The notes under the pieces: generated by a model | Told to the model about the DNA's origin: nothing | Databases searched by the model: none | The model's input: the letters and a program-made list of their open reading frames with translations, nothing else | Source: Gracilimonas sp035704785 | GTDB lineage: Bacteria; Bacteroidota; Rhodothermia; Balneolales; Balneolaceae | Reading direction: 5' to 3' | Assembly (NCBI RefSeq): GCF_035704785.1 | Contig: NZ_DASSWP010000198.1 | Location: 1-14,329, forward strand | DNA: 14,329 bases | Made by a program: the position numbers and the translations under genes | Part shown: in pieces, positions 1-8,447 of the stretch | How the letters are laid out: each line of letters starts with the position of its first letter | How positions within the stretch are numbered: the stretch's first letter is position 1

Positions 1-29
1 AGAATACCGACCAGCTAAATTCTCTTAGA

Positions 30-1886
30 TTATTCATTTAATTCTACATTAACTGAGTCGGAGGAAGCGTCAGGATCAACAGGCTCAAAATTAAGTACGT
101 ACTCATAGATCCAGTTTCTTTCTATTTCACCGAGTAAGTATTTTTCTATAACCAAGGAAGCAATTGGGGCCGCTGAGATAGATGCAAAGCCGGCATTTTC
201 AACAAAGGCAGTCACAACAATTTCAGGATCATCCAATGGAGCAAATGAAGTAAACCATCCATGATCTAATCCATGAGGGTTTTGGGCAGTTCCGGTTTTA
301 CCTGCAATTTCAATTTCCGGGTGATTTGCGTACCAACGGCCACTACCTTCTTCAACAACTCCACGCATTCCTTTTTTTATAACTTCCAAATATTCATCTT
401 TGACCCAATTGATCTTATCTCTTTCAATATTCACCCGAGTTAATTGTCCATCAGAAGTTCTGAAACCTTGCACCAGATGCGGACGAACCTTATAACCGCC
501 ATTAGAAAAAGCGCTTGTCATTTGAGCAACCTGTAAAGGAGAGACCGATATCATTCCTTGGCCGACACCAAAATTTATTAAGTCCCCCAATCCCCAGTTC
601 CTCTCACCAAATCTATTATTGAGATAAGTACTATCAGGTATAATTCCAATATTAGCGTTTGGAAGATCGATGTTATTAGGAACACCTAATCCAAAATCTT
701 TGATCAAATTGCTCCATTCATTTAGTTTACCTCGGGTAGCAATTTTATCCATCAACGAAAAGAAATAAGTATTACTTGAGAAAGTTATGGCTTCTTCCAG
801 ATCATATTCTCCGATATCAGCTAGATCTTTATAAGCTCTTCCACGAATATATGCCCCGCTATTATAAACTTGGGTTTCCGGGGTTACGATCCCAAGATGT
901 AAGCCGGTAATACCCATAACAGGCTTAAAAATAGAACCGGGCGGTTGTCGGCTCGAAACAGCCCTATTGTACAAAGGCGATGTGGAATCTGCATTTATAG
1001 CTTGCCAGTATTCTATGTCTAACCTTCCGGCCAATCTGCTTAGATCATAAGAAGGAGAACTTACCAAAGCTAAAATAGCACCGGTGTGGGGATTCATGGC
1101 TATGACGGCTCCCCGTTTTCCTTCCATTAGTTCTTCTGCGAAAATTTGAAGACCAGTATCTATAGTGGTGATGATATCCGTTCCCTCTACAGGCGTACGG
1201 GAAAGAGTTGAATCTTCAAAATTACCCAAGGCTTGTCCAAAAACATTTACTCGTGAATATTTTATACCGGCCTGTCCTCGTAAAGTATCTTCATAGACAA
1301 ATTCAAGGCCGCTTTTACCGACCCTGTCCCCCAGTCTGAGTTTTGGAGAATCCCTGTATTCACTTTCATTTGCTTCCCTTAAATATCCAAGCAGATGTGA
1401 AGCTTCCATTTCCGTTGGGTAATGACGCTTACTCTCAATTTGATGCCCAATGCCCGGAAGTTGCCATAAATTTTCCTGAACAGCTGAAAATGTGGAAAAA
1501 TCTATTTCAGTAAATAATCGTGAAGTACGGTGCCAGGAATAATTTTGTGCTTCCTGAATTCTCGCAGTTAATAATGAATCACTAACTCCAAGGATAGAAG
1601 ATAGCAAAGGGATCTTTTTTTCGTCAAAAAGGGAAGGGGTAATGGTAATGGAAAAGATCGGTTCATTATCAACGATCAGTTTACCATTGCGATCGTAAAT
1701 TAATCCTCTTGCCGGATCAATATACTCCTGCCGGACAGAATTTTCCTGACCAAGAGCAGCATACACCTCGTACTCAATTATCTGTAAATAAAAAACCCGG
1801 CCCAATACAATTAATGTCAGGCTCACTATAATGACTTGTAAAGCTCTTATCGAAGTTCTTGTTCGATTTGTTTGACCTGATGACAT
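30..1886 (-). CDS. mrdA: Penicillin-binding protein 2 (elongasome transpeptidase)
   Basis: Peptidoglycan DD-transpeptidase that cross-links side-wall peptidoglycan in the periplasm as partner of the SEDS glycosyltransferase RodA. It is anchored by one N-terminal membrane segment (about residues 15–36). The pedestal/dimerisation domain follows (about 55–235, with DPARGLIYDRNG near 57–68), then the transpeptidase domain. All three active-site motifs are present: SIFK with nucleophile Ser318, SSN at 370–372 and KTGT starting at Lys530. The length of 618 aa is normal for class B PBP2. The C-terminal tail after about residue 600 is short and acidic. The ATG at 1884–1886 lies 6 bp after the mreD stop, so it is probably translated from the mreBCD transcript. 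rodA usually follows mrdA; only 29 bp remain to the left edge and no start codon is visible there. Identification is very secure. Confidence 0.97.
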   Translation of the reverse strand: MSSGQTNRTRTSIRALQVIIVSLTLIVLGRVFYLQIIEYEVYAALGQENSVRQEYIDPARGLIYDRNGKLIVDNEPIFSITITPSLFDEKKIPLLSSILGVSDSLLTARIQEAQNYSWHRTSRLFTEIDFSTFSAVQENLWQLPGIGHQIESKRHYPTEMEASHLLGYLREANESEYRDSPKLRLGDRVGKSGLEFVYEDTLRGQAGIKYSRVNVFGQALGNFEDSTLSRTPVEGTDIITTIDTGLQIFAEELMEGKRGAVIAMNPHTGAILALVSSPSYDLSRLAGRLDIEYWQAINADSTSPLYNRAVSSRQPPGSIFKPVMGITGLHLGIVTPETQVYNSGAYIRGRAYKDLADIGEYDLEEAITFSSNTYFFSLMDKIATRGKLNEWSNLIKDFGLGVPNNIDLPNANIGIIPDSTYLNNRFGERNWGLGDLINFGVGQGMISVSPLQVAQMTSAFSNGGYKVRPHLVQGFRTSDGQLTRVNIERDKINWVKDEYLEVIKKGMRGVVEEGSGRWYANHPEIEIAGKTGTAQNPHGLDHGWFTSFAPLDDPEIVVTAFVENAGFASISAAPIASLVIEKYLLGEIERNWIYEYVLNFEPVDPDASSDSVNVELNE

Positions 1887-1892
1887 AACTAA

Positions 1893-2363
1893 CTAATTGC
1901 CTTTGAAAATGAAGAGCATTGATCCTAACAATGCAGTATATAAACTGTTTACAGCGATAAAAATTATAGGCGAAAATCCGGCCGCGTAAGCATCAATAAA
2001 ACTAGCTAATCCAAATAAAATCAAATTATGAAAAAGGGCTGAAACCAATATAACAAAGAAAATCTGCCAGAATAATAACCTTCCCTCTTTTCTTCTGTTT
2101 ATGAAATTATATACCAGAAAACAGAGTAAAGTTTTGGTGAACATATTAAGTCCCCAGAAATCAAAAAGAGCATCTTGAAGAAAACCCAAACCGGCTGCAA
2201 AAAGCACTAACTTAAATCTGTCATACTTCATTGCTAACCAAAGTAAATAAATCAATAAAGGATCAGGAGTAGCACCAAAAAAGCTTAAATGCTGAAATAT
2301 GAGTACTTCAACAATTACAAAACTGACTCCAACTAATATGTCTTTAAATATTTCCTTGGTCAT
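1893..2363 (-). CDS. mreD: Rod shape-determining membrane protein MreD
   Basis: Small integral membrane protein of the elongasome that links MreC to the MreB/PBP2/RodA machinery. The 156-aa product is almost entirely hydrophobic, with about five predicted membrane segments (roughly residues 8–28, 35–60, 70–88, 97–120 and 128–152). It carries the family-like stretch GLGFLQDALFDFWGLN near the middle, comparable to the G-hydrophobic-D signature of MreD. The start codon overlaps the mreC stop in an ATGA arrangement, implying translational coupling, and mrdA begins 6 bp after its TAG stop. MreD is poorly conserved in sequence, so the call rests jointly on topology, length and its position between mreC and mrdA. 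Confidence 0.92.
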   Translation of the reverse strand: MTKEIFKDILVGVSFVIVEVLIFQHLSFFGATPDPLLIYLLWLAMKYDRFKLVLFAAGLGFLQDALFDFWGLNMFTKTLLCFLVYNFINRRKEGRLLFWQIFFVILVSALFHNLILFGLASFIDAYAAGFSPIIFIAVNSLYTALLGSMLFIFKGN

Positions 2364-3202
2364 TCAAAAAGTTGATTATACTCTTGCTGCAGATTTGAAA
2401 TACTGCTATCGGGTTTGAACTTAATGATAAAACCTTGCGCTATGTCAGCAAGCATTACGAATGGTTCTAAATAAATACGCTGGATCTGTCGCCCGGGCTC
2501 CGGTTCTGTTCTTATAACCCTTCCGATAGGAATACCTTCCGGAAATTGATTGCTGCTGCCAGACGTTTCCACTATGTAGCCACTATCAACGGAAACCGTT
2601 TGAGGAACAAAGTCCATAACAAGCTCTCCATACAGTTCGCCCTGCCAGCTTACAATGCCATATGCCTGATTTTCCTGAATTCGGGCACTCACCTTGAACA
2701 GGGTATTGTAATAAGGCATTACCTGTGAATAATTCCTTCCTGTAAGAACGATTTTACCAATTAAACCATCTGATGAAACTAGTGGCATTCCTTCTTCAAG
2801 GCTGTCTGCAGTTCCGGCATCTACAGTCAGGATATTATTGTAACCACTGAGTTGTTTCCCTACAATCAGCACGGGTTCAAGCTCATATTCACTGCTATCC
2901 TGAAAACTTAAAAGACTTCGGAGTTCTTGATTTTCTTGTTCTATGGAGCGCAATCGGCTCAATTCATCTTGCAAAAGAATATTCTGCCTTTGCAGATAGG
3001 TATTGGTATTCAATGCCTGACGGTAAACCCGAATGTTGGCAAGCGGTTCTTCAAGCAAACTTAGAGATGCAACAGCAACTTTTCGTAACGAATCTATACC
3101 GCCCTGATGCCTCCCAATCATAATACCGAGGGCAAAAATTAAGATAAGGGCGGTTACAATATAGTCTTTAGCATCACTTAAATTTAACGATCTAAATCGC
3201 AT
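2360..3202 (-). CDS. mreC: Rod shape-determining protein MreC
   Basis: Periplasmic scaffold protein that activates PBP2/RodA and connects to MreB and MreD across the inner membrane. The 280-aa protein has a short cytoplasmic N-terminus, one membrane segment (about residues 14–30), a glutamine/leucine-rich coiled-coil (about 60–100, rich in Q, E and L heptads) and then the two-lobed beta domain (about 105–265). The beta domain includes the typical EGMPLVSSDGLIGKI stretch near 136–150. The length is ordinary for Bacteroidota-type MreC. The gene starts with ATG 13 bp after the mreB stop and ends overlapping the mreD start. No Shine-Dalgarno-like sequence is obvious before the start. Confidence 0.95.
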   Translation of the reverse strand: MRFRSLNLSDAKDYIVTALILIFALGIMIGRHQGGIDSLRKVAVASLSLLEEPLANIRVYRQALNTNTYLQRQNILLQDELSRLRSIEQENQELRSLLSFQDSSEYELEPVLIVGKQLSGYNNILTVDAGTADSLEEGMPLVSSDGLIGKIVLTGRNYSQVMPYYNTLFKVSARIQENQAYGIVSWQGELYGELVMDFVPQTVSVDSGYIVETSGSSNQFPEGIPIGRVIRTEPEPGRQIQRIYLEPFVMLADIAQGFIIKFKPDSSISNLQQEYNQLFE

Positions 3203-3215
3203 TCATTTCCGGGTA

Positions 3216-4280
3216 TTAGGAAATTACCGGACGGTAATATTCAAGGTTTTCGAGTATAGCACCTGTCCCACGTACAACCGCTGTCAATGGATCTTCTGCA
3301 ATATGGACAGGCAGATCGGTAGTTTCCATGATCAGTTTATCTAGATTTTTAAGAAGGGCACCGCCACCGGTTAGCATAATACCACGATCCAAAATATCTG
3401 CTGAAAGTTCGGGTGGGGTTTGCTCGAGTGATTTTGTGATAGATTCCACAATGGTATTTACAGATTCAGCTATCGCTTCACGAGCATCTTTAGAAGTAAT
3501 GTGACGAGTTCGGGGCACTCCATTAACAAGATCACGGCCTTTCGTTATCATTTCCAGCTCTTCATCAAGAGGGGCTGCTGAGCCTATTTCGCATTTGATC
3601 TTTTCAGCTGTACGTTCACCGATTAACAGATTGTGATTTCTTCTGAAGTAATTGATGATATCATCGTTGAGTTCATCTCCGCCCAACCGTACCGATTGTG
3701 CATATACAATTCCTGATAATGCGATCACGGCTATTTCAGTAGTTCCGCCACCGATATCAACGATCATGCTGCCCACGGGTTCATGAACGTCAAGCCCGAT
3801 ACCAATTGCAGCGGCCATTGGTTCATCAACAAGGTAAACCTCTTTGGCACCTGCATGTTCAGCGCTGTCGCGAACGGCCCTTCGTTCCACCTCGGTTATA
3901 CCGCTTGGTACACAGATTACCATCTGGCGGGTGGTAGAGTACCATTTCATTTTGACTTTCTTGATCATCCCCCGGATCATTTGCTCTGCAACTTCAAAGT
4001 CGGCAATAACACCATCTCTGAGCGGGCGAACGGTCCTGATCTTACTGTGTGTTTTCTCGTGCATCAACCTTGCTTCGTGCCCGGTTGCTACCGGTACGTT
4101 CTGCTGGTTGAGCGCTACAATAGAGGGTTCATTTAAGACGATACCTTCACCTCTTGAGTAAATAAGCGTGTTAGCTGTACCTAAATCAATGGCTATATCG
4201 GTGTAAAGAAAATCTAAGAAGCCTTTTTGAGATTGTTTTTTTGTGTGCTCTGAGGTATTCACTCCGCGTGATTCTGACAT
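3216..4280 (-). CDS. mreB: Actin-like rod-shape protein MreB
   Basis: Bacterial actin that polymerises on the inner face of the cytoplasmic membrane and directs the elongasome (MreC, MreD, PBP2, RodA). The 354-aa protein has the actin-fold nucleotide-binding motifs: DLGTANT at 32–38 (phosphate 1), DIGGGTTE at 175–182 (phosphate 2), GERTAE at 221–226, and TGGGALL at 304–310 (adenosine region). DEPMAAAIG at 152–160 is also characteristic. The first 20 residues form a hydrophilic Ser/Lys/Gln-rich extension before FLDFLYTDIAIDLGT, where many MreB proteins begin. There is no internal ATG before the core, so either the extension is real or an internal GTG (codon 7) is used. First gene of the mreBCD-mrdA cluster, with a 141-bp gap to purH upstream that must hold its promoter unless purH transcription reads through. 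Confidence 0.97.
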   Translation of the reverse strand: MSESRGVNTSEHTKKQSQKGFLDFLYTDIAIDLGTANTLIYSRGEGIVLNEPSIVALNQQNVPVATGHEARLMHEKTHSKIRTVRPLRDGVIADFEVAEQMIRGMIKKVKMKWYSTTRQMVICVPSGITEVERRAVRDSAEHAGAKEVYLVDEPMAAAIGIGLDVHEPVGSMIVDIGGGTTEIAVIALSGIVYAQSVRLGGDELNDDIINYFRRNHNLLIGERTAEKIKCEIGSAAPLDEELEMITKGRDLVNGVPRTRHITSKDAREAIAESVNTIVESITKSLEQTPPELSADILDRGIMLTGGGALLKNLDKLIMETTDLPVHIAEDPLTAVVRGTGAILENLEYYRPVIS

Positions 4281-4326
4281 TTGCGCTGGTTAGATAATTT
4301 TAACATTTGGGGTGTAGATCAAAAGA

Positions 4327-4350
4327 AAATACAATTTTGCTATTGTATTT
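4327..4350. promoter_or_regulatory. 9-bp perfect inverted repeat upstream of mreB
   Basis: The arms AAATACAAT and ATTGTATTT are exact reverse complements separated by a 6-nt spacer, centred about 58 bp before the mreB start. On the minus strand the second arm runs into a short T-rich stretch. It could therefore be a weak AT-rich terminator for purH, or an operator or leader hairpin for mreB. The sequence alone does not decide between these. Confidence 0.35.
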
Positions 4351-4385
4351 GCGAATGTATAAAGGATGAATATTCGGATTTTATT

Positions 4386-4410
4386 AAAAGAGAGTACATT
4401 CTCCTTTTTT
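4386..4410 (-). terminator. Possible weak terminator after purH
   Basis: Just after the purH stop, the minus strand has an A-run and GGAGA, a short loop, then TCTC and a T-run. This gives an 8-bp stem (one G·T wobble) flanked by A and T tracts. It is AT-rich and weak, so read-through from purH into mreB remains possible. Candidate only. Confidence 0.3.
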
Positions 4411-4421
4411 GGATATCTGTA

Positions 4422-5996
4422 TTAGTGTTTAAAATGACGCTTACTTGTGAAGATCATAGACATATCATGTTTATCTGCCATGGCTATTACTTCCTCATCT
4501 CTGATACTGCCACCGGGTTGTATTACAGCTTTCGCACCGGCTTTAGCAGCTGCTTCAACACCATCTGCAAATGGGAAAAAGGCATCAGAAGCAATGGCCG
4601 ATCCTTTAAGATCCAGCCCTTCTTTACCTGCCTTGGCAACGGCTATTTCTGAGGAATCTACCCGGCTTGTTTGACCGGATCCAATTCCCAGGGTTCTGCC
4701 GTCTTTTGCATATACAATTGCATTTGATTTCACGTTTCTAACCACTTTCCAGGAAAAAAGCAGATCTTTCAGTTCCTGTTCCGTTGGCTTACGTTTGCTT
4801 ACAATTTTAAAATCATCCGGGTTTGCAGGGGTTAGATCAGCTTCCTGATTTAACAGCCCGCCAAATATTGATCGATATGAAGATGCTTGTACTTCACGAA
4901 CTGACTTTTTGATCCGAATTAATCGGCGATTTTTTTTCTGAGTTAAAAGGGCGAGTGATGCCTCACTGAATTCGGAAGCAATGATGATCTCGGTAAAGAT
5001 TTCATCAATGGCTTTTGCAGTTTCAACATCCAGTTCCTGATTTACAATTACGATGCCTCCAAATGGAGAAACACGATCTGTACTAAATGCTTTTTTATAT
5101 GCTTCGGTGAGATCATCGGCTAATCCAACCCCGCAAGGTATCGTATGTTTTATGATGGCACAGGCAGGCTCATTAACGTCAAAATCAGAAATAATATTGA
5201 GTGCGGCATCTACATCAAGGTAGTTGTTGTAGCTTAACTGTTTACCGTGAAAGCAATCGATAAATTCATTTTGATCACCATAAACTGCAGCTTTTTGGTG
5301 AGGATTTTCTCCATATCTTAGCTCTTGTGAGAGCGGGAAGGAGATATTGAATTGTTTTACAGGCTCTTCCTCGATCAACTCTGTAAAATAGTTTGAGATA
5401 GCGCTGTCATAGTCTGCTGTATGTGAGAACGCATCTTTGGCTAATTTTTTTCTGGTTCCGAAAGAGATCGCCATTTTTTCCTCAAGTTCGTCAATGAAAT
5501 CCGGATATTGTGAAGGAGAACTCAGGATGGATACATGAGCAAAATTTTTGGCTGCTGCACGGATCATGGTAGGCCCGCCTATATCGATAAACTCTGTTGC
5601 TTCAGCAGGTGTTACATTTGGGGCAGCAATTTTACCCTTGAAAGGGTATAGATTTACCACTACTAATTCGATGGGAATGATACCAAGCTCCTTGATCTCT
5701 TCAACGTCAGATTCATGAGACGTCCTTGCTAAGATTCCTCCATGAACCATTGGATGCAAAGTTTTAACGCGACCATCAAGACACTCCTTGAACCCGGTTA
5801 TTTCCGATACATCTTTTACCGGAATACCTTCAGCTTTTATGACTTTAGCCGTTCCGCCTGTCGAGATGATCTCAACTCCTGAATCATGTAATGCTTTGGC
5901 TAATTCAGGTAATCCTGTTTTATCAGAAACAGAGAGCAGTGCGCGGTTGATCTTTAAAGGGGTTTGTGGAAGTTTTGAAAGTGGTTTTAGAGACAC
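4422..5996 (-). CDS. purH: Bifunctional AICAR transformylase / IMP cyclohydrolase
   Basis: Catalyses the last two steps of IMP synthesis in the cytoplasm: 10-formyl-THF-dependent formylation of AICAR, then ring closure of FAICAR. The N-terminal cyclohydrolase domain (about residues 16–150) has SVSDKTGL and KTLHP at 78–82. The C-terminal transformylase domain (about 215–524) has RYGENPHQ at 227–234, the catalytic Lys-His pair at 283–284, DAFFPF at 471–476 and QPGGSIRD at 493–500. Length 524 aa is normal. The start is GTG at 5994–5996: an in-frame stop lies two codons upstream and no ATG precedes the conserved core, so a non-ATG start is forced. It begins 10 bp after the purN stop, consistent with a purN-purH operon. 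The KH motif continues as TIPCGVG, where many homologues have an Asn (KHxNPCG); this is a natural variant region. Confidence 0.97.
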   Translation of the reverse strand: MSLKPLSKLPQTPLKINRALLSVSDKTGLPELAKALHDSGVEIISTGGTAKVIKAEGIPVKDVSEITGFKECLDGRVKTLHPMVHGGILARTSHESDVEEIKELGIIPIELVVVNLYPFKGKIAAPNVTPAEATEFIDIGGPTMIRAAAKNFAHVSILSSPSQYPDFIDELEEKMAISFGTRKKLAKDAFSHTADYDSAISNYFTELIEEEPVKQFNISFPLSQELRYGENPHQKAAVYGDQNEFIDCFHGKQLSYNNYLDVDAALNIISDFDVNEPACAIIKHTIPCGVGLADDLTEAYKKAFSTDRVSPFGGIVIVNQELDVETAKAIDEIFTEIIIASEFSEASLALLTQKKNRRLIRIKKSVREVQASSYRSIFGGLLNQEADLTPANPDDFKIVSKRKPTEQELKDLLFSWKVVRNVKSNAIVYAKDGRTLGIGSGQTSRVDSSEIAVAKAGKEGLDLKGSAIASDAFFPFADGVEAAAKAGAKAVIQPGGSIRDEEVIAMADKHDMSMIFTSKRHFKH

Positions 5997-6006
5997 AATT
6001 TATTTT

Positions 6007-6591
6007 TTAGAGGGTTTTCAAGTGTTTTTGAATGGCTTTGGGATAAAGCTGATGTTCTTCTTTTAAAATTTTTTCAGCAAGGAGTTCGGGGGTATCATTT
6101 TTCTCTATTTTAACTTTAGACCGGGCAATTACAGGCCCTTCATCAAATTCATCCGTAACTATGTGCACAGAACAGCCGGATTCTCCTTCATTTGCCTCAA
6201 TAACAGCCCGATGAACATTCATTCCGTAAAATCCTTTTCCTCCAAATTTGGGTAAAAGGGAAGGGTGGATATTTAAGATCTTATTCTCAAATTCCCTTAT
6301 CACTGAATTCGGGATCTTTTTTAAGTATCCGGCAAGTATAATGAGGTCTGCGTTCCATCCTCGAAGCTGAGTCAATAATTCCTCTGCAAACTCGGCTTCA
6401 CCGGAAAGTTTATATGGGGAAATAATACATGTGGGGATATTATGTGTTTCAGCTCTTTGAAGGGCACCTATATTATCTTTATCAGTGATAAGTCCGGCTA
6501 TACTCGCGGTGATTTCCCCTCGATCAACTGCATCAATAATGGATTGAAAGTTAGTGCCCGAGCCGGAGGCAAAAACAACGATATTCTTCAA
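6007..6591 (-). CDS. purN: Phosphoribosylglycinamide (GAR) formyltransferase
   Basis: Transfers the formyl group of 10-formyl-THF to glycinamide ribonucleotide, the third step of de novo purine synthesis, in the cytoplasm. The 194-aa protein has the N-terminal phosphate-binding signature ASGSGTNF (8–15) and NIHPSLLP (107–114). The catalytic triad is visible as Asn107, His109 and Asp150 (in DEFDEGPVI). The form GGKGFYG after LLPKF is the Bacteroidota-like variant of the loop. The start must be TTG at 6589–6591: the protein begins right at the conserved core, an in-frame stop lies three codons upstream, and no ATG is available. The distance to purH (10 bp) indicates co-transcription. Two purine genes in a row with non-ATG starts is noted as unusual. 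Confidence 0.95.
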   Translation of the reverse strand: MKNIVVFASGSGTNFQSIIDAVDRGEITASIAGLITDKDNIGALQRAETHNIPTCIISPYKLSGEAEFAEELLTQLRGWNADLIILAGYLKKIPNSVIREFENKILNIHPSLLPKFGGKGFYGMNVHRAVIEANEGESGCSVHIVTDEFDEGPVIARSKVKIEKNDTPELLAEKILKEEHQLYPKAIQKHLKTL

Positions 6592-6626
6592 AAGAGCTTA
6601 GGATTTTTCAGTGTCTGATTAGAAAG

Positions 6627-6634
6627 AAAATATA
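6627..6634 (-). promoter_or_regulatory. Weak -7-like box before purN
   Basis: The minus strand reads TATATTTT, a 7-of-8 match to the Bacteroidota -7 consensus TAnnTTTG, about 35 bp before the purN TTG start. No convincing TTTG element is found at the usual upstream distance. It is offered only because a promoter is expected somewhere in this 78-bp gap if purNH is not transcribed from the recA operon. Confidence 0.2.
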
Positions 6635-6669
6635 GGAAATGTTTAGGTGGGATAAAGAATTTTATTAGG

Positions 6670-7755
6670 TCAATCCGAGCCGGGTGAAGAACTGACATCC
6701 CTTTTAAAAACCTGATAGTTATTAAAACTCCAGCTTAATTGGGTAATAGTGATTTTAACAACGGTAGCGATGGGTATAGCGACAAGCATTCCTAAAATAC
6801 CGGCTGTTTCAGCACCTATCAAAATGATGAATAAAATTGCGACCGGGTGCATATCGGCAGAACGGGAAAAAAGCATGGGTTGAAAAACAATATTATCGAG
6901 CATCTGAACAATAAATATAGCCAGGATACAAGCAGCTACTAAAGTAAAGTTTCCGGTCTCAATAATGGAAACAATAATGGACAGAAAATATCCTAATATA
7001 GGTCCAAAGTAGGGGATCGTGTTTGCTAAGCCTACGGCAATACCTACCGACATAGAATTATCCAATCCCGCAATACTCAATGTAGCCCATGATGAAAGCG
7101 CGACGAAAACGCTTTGCAAAAGAACACTTCTAAAATAAAATCCAAGTCGATTTTCAATTTTATCTAATACCGTAAGAGTAGTTTCAAAATACTTATTAGG
7201 AACCAATTGAAGCAGATCGCGACGTATTTTACTGCCGTCCTTAAGAAAAAAGAAAGCTGCAAATGGAACTACCAATACAGCAGAAAATATGTTGGTAAAA
7301 ATACCTAATGCATTACTTACGATGGACGAAAGCTGATTTACATTGAAAAGCTCGTTAAAGACAAGCGTAGTATTTTTCTCAAGAAATCCCTCAGGTAAAA
7401 ATTCAAATTTTGTAATGAGCTGATTTTCAACTCTTACGGCGATCTGCCGAATGTTATCAATATTCAGCTGAGCAGTAAGTTCAGCCATTTGGTTAGCAAT
7501 GATCGGGATAACGCTGGTGGAGATGAAAACAAGAACAAGGATGACAGTGGCTAAAATTATAGTGATCCCGAAAGTACGATTTAAGCCCATTGACTGCAGC
7601 TTGTTAGCTAAAGGGTCCAGGATATAGCTCAGGATCATGGCTAAAACCAGGAATACAACAAGGTTGGAATAGTTGTACAAAATCATAAAACCCACAGCTA
7701 CAGCAGCAAGTCCGATAATAAAACGTACAACCCTATCCAGTGTAATAGTTCTCAT
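6670..7755 (-). CDS. AI-2E (PerM/YdiK-type) family membrane protein
   Basis: Polytopic inner-membrane protein of the AI-2E transporter superfamily (PerM, YdiK, YhhT, TqsA). Family members have been linked to small-molecule or ion export, and substrates cannot be assigned from sequence. The 361-aa product has about eight membrane segments: two near 10–50, one near 62–87, one near 148–172, and a C-terminal block from about 208 to 340. It carries the family hallmarks LANTIPYFGPILG (243–255) and DNIVFQPMLF (287–296), then SRSADMHPVAILFIILIG. The soluble-looking stretch between about 90 and 145 is typical. Its ATG overlaps the recX stop (ATGA), so it is probably translationally coupled to recX and shares the recA transcript. 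Despite the family name, nothing nearby suggests AI-2 signalling. Confidence 0.93.
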   Translation of the reverse strand: MRTITLDRVVRFIIGLAAVAVGFMILYNYSNLVVFLVLAMILSYILDPLANKLQSMGLNRTFGITIILATVILVLVFISTSVIPIIANQMAELTAQLNIDNIRQIAVRVENQLITKFEFLPEGFLEKNTTLVFNELFNVNQLSSIVSNALGIFTNIFSAVLVVPFAAFFFLKDGSKIRRDLLQLVPNKYFETTLTVLDKIENRLGFYFRSVLLQSVFVALSSWATLSIAGLDNSMSVGIAVGLANTIPYFGPILGYFLSIIVSIIETGNFTLVAACILAIFIVQMLDNIVFQPMLFSRSADMHPVAILFIILIGAETAGILGMLVAIPIATVVKITITQLSWSFNNYQVFKRDVSSSPGSD

Positions 7756-8447
7756 TGTGCAATAATAGCTAAGAGTTCATCCATATTCTTCAAAATATTT
7801 CCTGAATCGTACCCTTTTCTCATCAGAAAATCGAATACTTTCTTGCGTCTTTTCTCTTCAGGCTCCCGAAGATATCTCTTTTTTTTCTTTTGGATAAGTG
7901 TGACCATACTTTCTCTGATGGAATCATCACCAAATGAATTTTGAATAACTTTTTCGGTTACTTGTTTTGAGATGCCTTTCTTAAAAAGCTGAGTTCTGAT
8001 CTTATAAGGACCCCAATCGTTGAATTCGAACTTATCGGCAGCATATTTCGCGGCAAATTTTTCGTCATTAATATAATCCTTCTGTTCAAACTCGTCCAAA
8101 AGTTCATCAATAAAAGCTCCTGAGTATCCTTTTTTGAAGGCTTTATCTTTGAGCTCTTTTCGGGAATGATCTCGACGTGATAATATCCGGAAAAAATATT
8201 CACGAGCAGCCCATCTATTTTCAGCTTCTTCAATTTGACGAAATAAGAAAGGCGTTATTTCAACGCCTTTCTTTAGTTTTAAATTAGTAAGTGTGGATTC
8301 CGAAACGCCAATGAGAAACTGGTCGTCCGCAAAAAGTGAAAACCGGGTCGCATTTTTTTTCTGAACCTGAATGTCAGAAATAACAGCCGGAAGAAGACTT
8401 CGTGCCTCCTCCAGCTTTTCCTCTTTTGACTTTCGCTTAGTCCTCAA
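7752..8447 (-). CDS. recX: Regulatory protein RecX
   Basis: RecX binds RecA filaments and blocks their extension, acting as a negative modulator of recombination and SOS coprotease activity. The 231-aa protein has the tandem three-helix repeats of the family: RRDHSRKELKDKAFKKGYS (91–109), YINDEKFAAKYAADKF (125–140), WGPYKIRTQLFKKGIS (145–160) and a final KVFDFLMRKGYDSGNI (203–218). The first ~80 residues form an N-terminal extension with a small beta-like domain (FSLFADDQFLIGVSE), also common in Bacteroidota RecX. No ATG exists before the conserved core. The best start is TTG at 8445–8447, overlapping the 3' end of recA by 11 bp. The protein is very lysine-rich. Position directly after recA confirms the call. 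Confidence 0.93.
   Translation of the reverse strand: MRTKRKSKEEKLEEARSLLPAVISDIQVQKKNATRFSLFADDQFLIGVSESTLTNLKLKKGVEITPFLFRQIEEAENRWAAREYFFRILSRRDHSRKELKDKAFKKGYSGAFIDELLDEFEQKDYINDEKFAAKYAADKFEFNDWGPYKIRTQLFKKGISKQVTEKVIQNSFGDDSIRESMVTLIQKKKKRYLREPEEKRRKKVFDFLMRKGYDSGNILKNMDELLAIIAQ

Noticed and set aside
3783..4161. Two overlapping plus-strand open frames within mreB
   Set aside because: Antisense shadows of the strongly conserved mreB coding sequence with no independent support.
6670..7755. Quorum-sensing AI-2 exporter
   Set aside because: The family name is historical; no luxS or lsr-type gene is nearby, and most family members have other or unknown substrates.
7958..8233. 91-residue minus-strand open frame within recX in another frame
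   Set aside because: It overlaps the conserved RecX repeats in a different frame; no features of its own.
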